Origin: JBOHBN01 sp050698355
Lineage (GTDB): Bacteria > Actinomycetota > Actinomycetes > Streptosporangiales > WHST01
Assembly: GCA_050698355.1 (NCBI GenBank)
Contig: JBOHBN010000134.1
Location: forward strand, 1 to 7,734
Direction: 5' to 3'
Length of the DNA stretch: 7,734 bases
The notes under the pieces are model-generated. The model was not told the origin of the DNA and did not search any database. It saw nothing but the letters and a program-made list of their open reading frames with translations. The translations under genes were made by a program, and so were the position numbers. Below are positions 1 to 5,467 of the stretch, one piece after another (position 1 is the first letter of the stretch; each line of letters begins with the position of its first letter).

Positions 1-19
1 AGGCGTTACTCTCTTCGAC

Positions 20-75
20 ACGGGCGTAGGTCCTTCCTCGTGACTTGGCTGGTCTCGAGAGGAACCTACGCCCGT
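20..75 (-). terminator. Stem-loop just after the GH116 stop codon, possible terminator
   Basis: ACGGGCGTAGGT (20-31) and ACCTACGCCCGT (64-75) are a perfect 12-bp inverted repeat. The pairing can extend about 3 bp inward across a one-base bulge. The loop is about 32 nt and contains the palindrome TCTCGAGA (53-60). On the minus strand the stem begins 2 nt after the TGA stop (78-80). There is no T-run after it, so it is not a classical intrinsic terminator, although actinobacterial terminators often lack one. It could instead be a 3'-end stabilising hairpin, or act in both directions if a convergent gene lies to the left. Confidence 0.5.
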
Positions 76-77
76 CC

Positions 78-3000
78 TCATTTACACCGACGCTGCGACG
101 CGACCGGCCGGAGTACGACCCGCAGCGTCTCGCCCTCGCGTACGGTCGTGCGGCGGTGCAGGCGCACCGTCGCACGGCCGTCCGCGTGCTCGAGGTCCGC
201 GGGCACACGCCGGTGTTCGAGGTGTACGTCGACAGACGCGGGGCGCCCGGCCACGGCGAGCGCGATCGTGCGTAGGCCGACCGAGCCGTATCGGACCTCG
301 AGTGCCGACTCCTGCTCGCGGCCGGCGCGCTGTTGCCGGTACAGGCCCCAGCCCTCGGCGGCGGTGAACGCGGCGCGGAAGTCCTCCGGGGTGAGCCGGG
401 GCGCGAACCCGATGTGACCCGCGGGGCCGTGGTACTCGAACCCGCACGTGGCGAGGAACGTCCCGTACGCCGCCATCGCCCGCGCGTAGTGCTCGCCGCA
501 CTCGACCTCGTTGTACGGGTTGCGCTTGGTCGCGGCGTACCTGTCGTGCACGGCCCGGGTGACGATGAGCGCCCGCTCGACGTGCCCCTCGTACATCATG
601 TGTGAGGCGACCTGGTGTTCCTGGCCGGTCCACGCCTCGTTGAAGTAGCCCACCGCCCAGGCCGGACCGTCGCCTGCCGCCTGGTCGGCGCCGCCGTGCG
701 GCCACGTGGTCATCAGCAGCGCGGGCTCGTCGGCCATCGCGAACCAGCGGCCGCCGGGGATGACTGGGTGCTCCTCGCGGTACTGCGCCGGGTCGGGGCT
801 GAAGTTGTAGCGGTAGAGGTTGTGCAGTGCGGTCGCGGTCTTCTTCTCGTCGAAGACCCGTGGCAGCGCCAGCTGGAAGGCGAGCGACTGGCCCAGGAGC
901 TGGTCGATGTGGCAGCCGCGGTTCGAGTTGATCGCCTCCGGGTGCTCCGGGTCGACGCGCTGGATGAAGTACTCACCGGTCCACAGCTTCGAGTCGAGGA
1001 ACCGGCTGCCCGCCTTGGCGAGTCGCCGGGAGGTCTTCGCGAACCCGCCGTCACCGACCTCGTCTGCCATCCGCGCGGCGGCGTGCAGCGCGGCGACGTA
1101 CATGCCGGAGATCCAGGCGATCTCGCCGTACCAGACGCTGTCGAGCGTGTTCGGCTGTGCGCCCTCGAAGATCCCGTCCGGTTCGCCGTCGCGGCCGACC
1201 AGGTACCGCACCGCCTTCTTGATCCGCGGCCAGTTGGTACGCAGGAAGCTGTTGTCCGGCGCCATCTGGTGCTCCCGGTAGATGCGCAGGATCGTTCCGC
1301 ACTGGCCGTCGGCCGCCCATCCCATGTCGGCCTCGGCGCGGTTGCCCATCTGGCCGGTGTCGGCGTGGTAGCCGATGTCGAGATCGACCCGCGCACGGGT
1401 GTCGCGCTCCAGTGACGGGAACAGCCGCGCCACCGCCTGCGCGTAGTTCCAGACGTGCTCGCAGGTGCCGGCGCAGCAGTACACGCCCTCCCAGCCGTAG
1501 AACCGGCCGCCGGCGAACTGGTAGCAGGTCGACGTCGCGATCGTGGACGCGCTGGCCATCACGCGCTCCAGCAGCCAGTGGGGGAGCGTGGACGACGCGT
1601 ACCAGGTGTCGACCCAGAGCCTTGTCTGCTGCTCCAGGGAGTCCAGGTGCCGCCCGACGTGGTCGGTCACCTCGCGCGCCGAGGCGAACCGCTCGCTGTA
1701 CCGGCGCCGCAACGTGTCGGCTCCGTCCAGGAACGCCAGCGAGTGCCGGTCCGGTACGGGGAAGTACCACGCGACGACGAACCGCACCGTCCTCGACCCA
1801 CCGGGCGGTACCTCGACCGACGCCGTGACCGTACCGGTAAGCGTCGCGCGGCCACCGTCCACCGCGTCAGGACCGTCCGGGGCGGTGAACAGATCCGCGG
1901 GCGTCGACCACTCGCCGATGGACGGGCGTACGGTCGCGTGCACGCCGTGCCCGTTCACCGCGGCGAGCGCGAAGGTGCCGTGATCGGGCAGCTCGTCCAG
2001 CGGCTCGGAGCTGGCCGGCTTGTCGCTGAGCGTGAGCGTGTCGACGTTGACGTGGCCCCAACCGCCGGTCGCCGCGTCCACGACGCGGATGGTGGCGCGC
2101 TTGCCCTCGTACCGGCTGAGGTCGACCGAGCGCCGCGCGAGCGGCTCGGCGTTGTCGCCGGTGACGGCGCCGACCACCGAGCCGTCGACAAGCACCTGCA
2201 CGGATGTCTTGTCCAGGTAGCTGCCGCCCCCGACGAGCGCGTGCAGGTACCTGCGCTCGACGGTGAACGGTCCGGAGGTGAGCGAGCCGGTATGCGCGTC
2301 GGCCTGGCCGGTGCTGCCGTCCTCGAACCTGTGGGAGGTGACCAGCCGCTTGCCCTCGACGTGCAGGTCGCCGAACCGCCGCATGTAGTCGGGCAGGTCG
2401 CTCTCCAGTACGGGCCCGGAGCCGAAGGCGTCACCCTCCACCGTCCAGCCCTTGTAGTCGTCACGTTCCCACCGTTCGAGCACGATGTCCTCGCGCGGCT
2501 CGCCGAGGTCGCGCTCCTTCGCGCCGAACTGCACGCCGGGAACCCGGCCGCGCGCCTCCTGCGCGGTCAGCGTGACCGGCTGGGCGTTCCTGCTGTCCAG
2601 GCACACCGGGCTCTGCGACCAGCCGAGCACGTCGGCGCGCACCGGCGTGGAGCCGGTGTTGCGCAGCGTGTACGAGAGCACGGTCGCGGGCAGCGTCGAG
2701 GCGTCCACGTCGAGCGGGACGAACGGGGAGAACGCCTCGAGGCGCACCCGTACGGGCGACGCGTCGTCGCGGTAGTCCACGGTGCCGATCGGGTACTGGC
2801 CGGTGAACGCGACCGAGCCGAAGCCGTCCGCGTCGAGCGTGCGGACCGACTGGTCACCGTCCGCGCGCGTGCGGAGCACGAAGCCCTGGCGGAACGGCGA
2901 GTGCGGCTCGGGCGGGTGCGCGTACGCCCGGTCGCTCGTGGCCCGCGCCTGGCCGTTGTAGACGTCCCACCGCCACAGCCGGCCGTCGCCGCCCAGGTAC

Positions 3001-3317
3001 AGCTGGCCGGAGCATCCACCGCCGACCGGCATGCCGATGTAGGTGAGGTCCGCGCCGGCGTAGACGGTCGGCTCGCCGCGCTCGGTGAGCGACGCGACCC
3101 AGTCCGGGTCCAGCCCCTTGTCCACCGGGACGAGCACCAGGTCGTCCTCGCTCGTTCCGAGCGCCTCGGCTGCTTCCGCGCGGGAGGCGAGCATCGCCGA
3201 GGTGAGGCCCGCCGCGCTGAGCGACAGGAACGTCCGCCTGGTGAGGCCGCCCGGTCCCTCGATGTGTACCGGGTGGCAGTCACCACCGGGGCAGCAGCTC
3301 GAATCCCTGTCCGCCAT
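78..3317 (-). CDS. Secreted GH116-family glycoside hydrolase (GBA2-like) with inserted beta-sandwich domain
   Basis: 1079 aa, ATG start at 3317 preceded by GGAGG (3322-3326) with a 4-nt spacer. Residues 25-49 form a twin-arginine signal (TRRTFLSLSAAG, then a hydrophobic stretch ending AEA), so the folded enzyme is probably exported. Residues about 93-280 and 445-520 look like the GH116 N-terminal beta-sandwich (IGMPVGGGCSGQLYLGGDG, then WRWDVYN). Residues about 278-432 are an inserted beta-sandwich module. Residues about 580-980 are the helical catalytic domain. By motif alignment with GBA2 from memory, E610 (YGWEGVYCCAGTCEHVWNY) is the likely nucleophile and D726 (QPNTLDSVWYG) the acid/base. 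The late motif RNPYNEVECGEHYARAM (932-948) and GHIGFAPRL are also family-typical. Known GH116 members cleave beta-glucosides, beta-xylosides and glucosylceramide; the substrate here is unknown. A LacI-type operator in the promoter region supports induction by a sugar. Length exceeds usual GH116 enzymes because of the insert and the C-terminal beta region. Family is sure, substrate is not. Confidence 0.93.
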   Translation of the reverse strand: MADRDSSCCPGGDCHPVHIEGPGGLTRRTFLSLSAAGLTSAMLASRAEAAEALGTSEDDLVLVPVDKGLDPDWVASLTERGEPTVYAGADLTYIGMPVGGGCSGQLYLGGDGRLWRWDVYNGQARATSDRAYAHPPEPHSPFRQGFVLRTRADGDQSVRTLDADGFGSVAFTGQYPIGTVDYRDDASPVRVRLEAFSPFVPLDVDASTLPATVLSYTLRNTGSTPVRADVLGWSQSPVCLDSRNAQPVTLTAQEARGRVPGVQFGAKERDLGEPREDIVLERWERDDYKGWTVEGDAFGSGPVLESDLPDYMRRFGDLHVEGKRLVTSHRFEDGSTGQADAHTGSLTSGPFTVERRYLHALVGGGSYLDKTSVQVLVDGSVVGAVTGDNAEPLARRSVDLSRYEGKRATIRVVDAATGGWGHVNVDTLTLSDKPASSEPLDELPDHGTFALAAVNGHGVHATVRPSIGEWSTPADLFTAPDGPDAVDGGRATLTGTVTASVEVPPGGSRTVRFVVAWYFPVPDRHSLAFLDGADTLRRRYSERFASAREVTDHVGRHLDSLEQQTRLWVDTWYASSTLPHWLLERVMASASTIATSTCYQFAGGRFYGWEGVYCCAGTCEHVWNYAQAVARLFPSLERDTRARVDLDIGYHADTGQMGNRAEADMGWAADGQCGTILRIYREHQMAPDNSFLRTNWPRIKKAVRYLVGRDGEPDGIFEGAQPNTLDSVWYGEIAWISGMYVAALHAAARMADEVGDGGFAKTSRRLAKAGSRFLDSKLWTGEYFIQRVDPEHPEAINSNRGCHIDQLLGQSLAFQLALPRVFDEKKTATALHNLYRYNFSPDPAQYREEHPVIPGGRWFAMADEPALLMTTWPHGGADQAAGDGPAWAVGYFNEAWTGQEHQVASHMMYEGHVERALIVTRAVHDRYAATKRNPYNEVECGEHYARAMAAYGTFLATCGFEYHGPAGHIGFAPRLTPEDFRAAFTAAEGWGLYRQQRAGREQESALEVRYGSVGLRTIALAVAGRPASVDVHLEHRRVPADLEHADGRATVRLHRRTTVREGETLRVVLRPVASQRRCK

Positions 3318-3335
3318 GCCGCCTCCACTGGAGTT

Positions 3336-3351
3336 TGGAAAACGATTTCCA
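3336..3351. promoter_or_regulatory. LacI-family operator upstream of the GH116 gene
   Basis: TGGAAAACGATTTCCA is an almost perfect 16-bp palindrome with a central CG (3343-3344), fitting the LacI/GalR operator form TGnAAnCGnTTnCA. Only one symmetric base pair breaks the dyad. It lies 18 bp upstream of the GH116 ATG and directly downstream of a candidate -10 box (3354-3359), so the expected transcription start would fall inside it. A bound repressor would block initiation and a sugar ligand would release it. No LacI-family gene is present in the window, so the regulator is encoded elsewhere. Confidence 0.75.
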
Positions 3352-3353
3352 GG

Positions 3354-3383
3354 AGGCTACGCATGGTCATACAACCGGCACAA
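3354..3383 (-). promoter_or_regulatory. Candidate promoter of the GH116 gene
   Basis: On the minus strand TTGTGC (3378-3383) and TAGCCT (3354-3359) are separated by 18 bp. These resemble a housekeeping -35 (TTGACA-like) and an actinobacterial -10 (TANNNT). A start 6-8 nt downstream would lie inside the LacI-type operator, which is the layout expected for repression. The match is moderate, and the call rests partly on the operator position and the ribosome binding site at 3322-3326. Confidence 0.4.
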
Positions 3384-3390
3384 GGGGTGG

Positions 3391-3438
3391 TACCGGCACG
3401 GGGACGCCCCGTGACGTACCTACCGGCACGGGGACGCC
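3391..3438. repeat. 18-bp direct repeat, two perfect copies 30 bp apart
   Basis: TACCGGCACGGGGACGCC occurs at 3391-3408 and again at 3421-3438, identical over 18 bases. A partial third match (ACCGGCAC) begins at 3374. The first copy continues into CACGGGG-ACG-CCCCGTG (3397-3413), a 7-bp stem with a 3-nt loop. The repeat sits between the HAD stop codon (3457) and the GH116 promoter. It may be a terminator for the HAD gene, a binding site for a second regulator, or a chance duplication. No T-run follows the hairpin. Confidence 0.6.
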
Positions 3439-3456
3439 ACGGTCGGGGCGGTGCGG

Positions 3457-4272
3457 TCAGCCGAAGAGGCGGTCGAGCTCCGCGGTGACGCCGCCGTCGT
3501 GGACGTGGCCGATGACCTCGTCCGCGGCGTCGCGCACGTCGGCGGACGCGTTGGCCATCGCCAGGCCGCGGTGCGCCCACTGGAGCATCTCGACGTCGTT
3601 GCGGCCGTCGCCGACGGCCAGCGTGCGCTCGAGGGGGACATCGAGCCAGCCGCGTACGCGCTCCAGCCCGGCAGCCTTGGTGACGCCGGCGGGTGCCAGG
3701 TCGAGCCACGCCGTCGTACCGACCGCGTAGGTCACACCATGCAGCCCGACGCGGGCGACGACCTCGCTGAGCCGCTTGGCCGTCCACCCCGGATGGTGGA
3801 TCACCACGCGGGGGACGGGCTCGGCGATCAGGGACTCGAGGGGTTCCACGGTCTGCAGGCCGGAGAGCTCGCCCGGCGGGAACGGCGCGCTCACGCGGTT
3901 GCCGACCCCCAGGTCCTCCACAGCCACGAGCGCGTCGGGTACGTAGTCGAGCAGCAGCCGCACCGCCGACCCCGGGTCGAACCTCGTCACCTCGACGGGC
4001 TGCCATGTGTCCAGCTCGACGATGACGGCGCCGTTGCTGCACACCGCGTACCCGGCGGAGAGGCCGAGGCGTTCGGCGACGGTCTTCGTCCCGAGAATGG
4101 TCCGCCCCGTCGCCAGGACCACGTGTGCCCTTGCCGCGGCGCGGCGCACGGCGGCTCGCACACCGGCGGCGAGCTGCTGGTCGGCGTCCAGCAGCGTCCC
4201 GTCGATGTCGAGGGCGACCAGCTCGGGCGTGGGGTGGCCGCTCTTGGGGTCGGCGACGAGTGGTGAAGTCAC
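3457..4272 (-). CDS. Cof-type HAD-superfamily phosphatase
   Basis: 271 aa, the normal length for Cof/IIB HAD hydrolases. All four HAD motifs are present: motif I LDIDGT with nucleophile D22 and acid/base D24; motif II ATGRT with T55; motif III lysine K199 (VTKAAGLERV); motif IV AVGDGRNDVEML with D222 and D226 for magnesium. The large stretch between motifs II and III (about residues 85-185) is the C2B-type cap that sets substrate choice. These cytoplasmic enzymes dephosphorylate small phosphorylated metabolites, often sugar phosphates or cofactors, and substrate cannot be read from sequence. The chosen start is GTG at 4272. It has no Shine-Dalgarno but a -10-like TAGCGT six bases upstream, suggesting a leaderless message. 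It is followed on the same strand by the GH116 gene after 139 bp, but that gene appears to have its own regulated promoter, so cotranscription is uncertain. Confidence 0.9.
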   Translation of the reverse strand: MTSPLVADPKSGHPTPELVALDIDGTLLDADQQLAAGVRAAVRRAAARAHVVLATGRTILGTKTVAERLGLSAGYAVCSNGAVIVELDTWQPVEVTRFDPGSAVRLLLDYVPDALVAVEDLGVGNRVSAPFPPGELSGLQTVEPLESLIAEPVPRVVIHHPGWTAKRLSEVVARVGLHGVTYAVGTTAWLDLAPAGVTKAAGLERVRGWLDVPLERTLAVGDGRNDVEMLQWAHRGLAMANASADVRDAADEVIGHVHDGGVTAELDRLFG

Positions 4273-4278
4273 GCGTAC

Positions 4279-4284
4279 ACGCTA
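4279..4284 (-). promoter_or_regulatory. -10 element of the HAD gene, leaderless start
   Basis: On the minus strand TAGCGT is followed by six bases (GTACGC) and then the GTG start codon at 4272. A -10 box at this distance places transcription initiation at or next to the start codon. No GGAGG-like sequence precedes the GTG. A good -35 hexamer 17-18 bp upstream is not evident. Confidence 0.4.
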
Positions 4285-4375
4285 CGCAATCGTGCCCGGT
4301 TACTGGCTGCAATCGCGCGGCACGGTCATGGTTTGCGTGCGAAGCGTCGCCGTGCCGGCCCGCCAATCACCTTTC

Positions 4376-4503
4376 TCAGCCGTCGCGGCGCCCCCTCCAG
4401 CGAAAGGTGGTCAGGCATAGGCCGCCGGCGGCGAGGAAGACCGATAGGAGTCCCTGCGCGAACCAGCGGACGTGAGCTCGCTCAGGGGAATGAAGATGCC
4501 GGA
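4376..4503 (-). pseudogene. Remnant of an ABC-2 type transporter permease (C-terminal scraps)
   Basis: Two pieces of a membrane permease survive. The first, SGIFIPLSEL (4474-4503), resembles the conserved re-entrant segment of ABC-2 permeases and is fused directly, in frame, to the ATPase remnant. The second, in a different frame, reads HVRWFAQGLLSVFLAAGG then LCLTTFRWRGRRDG and stops at 4376. It has the look of a permease C-terminus: a last transmembrane helix followed by FRW and basic residues. Everything between these pieces (typically dozens of residues) and the whole N-terminal part of the permease are missing. It cannot make a functional channel. Family assignment of such short pieces is by pattern memory. 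Confidence 0.6.
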
Positions 4504-4898
4504 CCAGAACTGCCGGCGGGCCCCGGGGTCGAAGCCGGTTGTCGGCTCATCGAGGAAGAGCAGCTCCGGGTCACCCACAATGCCGAGTGCGACGTCGAGG
4601 CGGCGGCGCTGGCCACCGGAGAGCTTGCGGACCCTGGCGGCCGCCTTTCCGCGAGGCAGCGCCAAGTCCGGCTCGCTTCGCCGGGATCTTCGCCGAGCAC
4701 GTTCACCTCACCTGCGTCCCGCCGCCGGTAGCCCTCGCAGATCTCGACCGCGGTCGTCTTCCCGGCGCCGTTGGCCCCCAGCAGAGCGAAGACCTCTCCG
4801 TAGTGGATGTCCAGGTCGATACCCGAAAGCGCGGTGATGTCCCGGTAGCTCTTCCGCAAGTTCCGTACCCGGATCGCCGTGTCGTCCGCAGCATGCAT
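4504..4898 (-). pseudogene. Broken ABC transporter ATP-binding protein (ABC-2 / drug-export type)
   Basis: The N-terminal part, from ATG at 4898, reads AIRVRNLRKSYRDITALSGI then the Walker A motif LLGANGAGKTTAVEICEGYR and GEVNVLGEDPGEASRTWR (to about 4659). Homology then resumes in the next frame at about 4660 with ARVRKLSGGQRRRLDVALGI (signature motif), ELLFLDEPTTGFDP (Walker B and D-loop) and ARRQFW. Some 40-50 residues usually found between Walker A and the signature motif, including the Q-loop, are absent, and the frame changes at the gap. The C-terminus with the H-loop is also gone and is replaced by permease sequence. The ATPase therefore cannot work. A longer in-frame start at 4985 exists, but its first 29 codons look non-coding. 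Relatives are DrrA-like exporters. Confidence 0.85.
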
Positions 4899-5075
4899 AG
4901 TGGCCGAGCCAGTGACTCCAATGGAACCCCATAGGTCGCCGTGCTGAGCCAAAGTAGTCGGGCGTCCAACAACTTGTCCCAACATACGAGATCCGCAGTC
5001 AAAGACCGAGACCGGCTTGTGTGGGCGCGCGTACCGTAAACAGTGCCATGCGGAGCCAGGTACTCACCATTAGCT

Positions 5076-5124
5076 GCCGCGGCGGGGCCTGAAGAGAAGT
5101 CCAAGGGCTAGCACCCGCCGCGGC
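5076..5124. repeat. GC-rich inverted repeat with an 11-bp stem
   Basis: GCCGCGGCGGG (5076-5086) pairs perfectly with CCCGCCGCGGC (5114-5124) around a 27-nt loop. Each arm also contains the self-palindrome CCGCGG. It lies between the dead transporter gene and leuB, in a less GC-rich background. It could be an old terminator or a structured leader, but there is no T-run on either side and no ORF that it clearly ends. Confidence 0.5.
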
Positions 5125-5303
5125 GTGTTCGGCTGGCCATGCGACTTCGACCAGTCAGCCCCACAAAGGCGTCTGACGGTCCCGGTGGCGGCGTGCACGG
5201 CACCATCCGGCACGAGCGGTCACGGACGCGGCAGTGGCGAGAGCGGCGATCCCGCTCATCCCCGCCCCGCGATGACACTCGGGTCTTGACGGGGAGAACG
5301 GCG

Positions 5304-5411
5304 ATGTACGAACCATGTGACTACGGTGACGGAGCCGAACCGGCCGAGGACGCGCGCCATGCCGTCCAGGTCGCGATGGACCACCGCGACAACGGGGGCG
5401 ACGGCAAGTAG
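5304..5411 (+). CDS. Possible small acidic protein, 35 aa, unknown function
   Basis: ATG at 5304 is preceded by GGGGAG with a 7-nt spacer, a reasonable ribosome binding site. The peptide begins MYEPCDYGDGAEPAEDARHA and ends in DNGGDGK. It is acidic, has one cysteine and no membrane segment. G or C occupies the third position in 28 of 35 codons, with nearly all exceptions in the first half. This is suggestive but not decisive in so short a frame. It ends 56 bp before leuB. I recognise no family. It may be chance. Confidence 0.25.
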   Translation: MYEPCDYGDGAEPAEDARHAVQVAMDHRDNGGDGK

Positions 5412-5455
5412 CGGGTAGTACGCCAACCCGCGCCACCGGCTGCCCCGGCAGTCGG

Positions 5456-5461
5456 TAACCT
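5456..5461 (+). promoter_or_regulatory. -10 element of leuB, leaderless start
   Basis: TAACCT fits the actinobacterial TANNNT -10 pattern and is six bases upstream of the leuB ATG (5468). Transcription would begin at or next to the A of the start codon. No Shine-Dalgarno sequence lies in the 15 bases before ATG. The hexamer at the -35 distance (5432-5437, GCCACC) is not consensus. Confidence 0.4.
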
Positions 5462-5467
5462 CGGGCC

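Larger units (their letters stand above)
4899..5467. other. Gene-poor, lower-GC stretch between transporter relic and leuB
   Basis: About 570 bp without a convincing gene. Hand counting gives 69 G+C in 120 bases for 4921-5040, clearly lower than in leuB or the GH116 gene. Open frames here show no recognisable motif and poor codon bias, apart from a possible 35-aa small ORF at 5304-5411. It contains a GC-rich inverted repeat (5076-5124) and the leuB promoter at its right end. The left side may hold the former promoter of the dead transporter, but I see no clear -35/-10 pair. It is probably decayed or foreign DNA. Confidence 0.5.

Noticed and set aside
3351..3488. A plus-strand ORF with perfect AGGAGG (3351-3356) and ATG at 3363 coding for 41 residues.
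   Set aside because: It runs antisense across the GH116 promoter and into the HAD gene end, the product is arginine/glycine-rich low-complexity, and the AGGAGG is the complement of the promoter region. Most likely chance.
1455..3488. A 677-codon plus-strand open frame antisense to the GH116 gene.
   Set aside because: Long antisense frames are common in GC-rich genes. The product has no recognisable motif and is rich in Arg, Val and Ala, while the minus strand encodes clear GH116 motifs.
4318..4357. Inverted repeat CGGCACGG / CCGTGCCG between the transporter relic and the HAD gene.
   Set aside because: Only 8 bp with a 24-nt loop and no T-run. This is expected by chance in GC-rich DNA and too weak to call a terminator.
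2567..4366. A 599-codon minus-strand open frame overlapping the HAD and GH116 genes.
   Set aside because: It is an out-of-frame shadow spanning two real genes. Its translation is Arg/Ala/Pro-rich without motifs.
4986..5467. Searched for a tRNA, riboswitch or leucine attenuator ahead of leuB.
   Set aside because: No T-loop GTTCGANTC motif, no run of leucine codons in a short leader and no recognisable riboswitch core. The apparent leaderless start of leuB also leaves no room for a leader.
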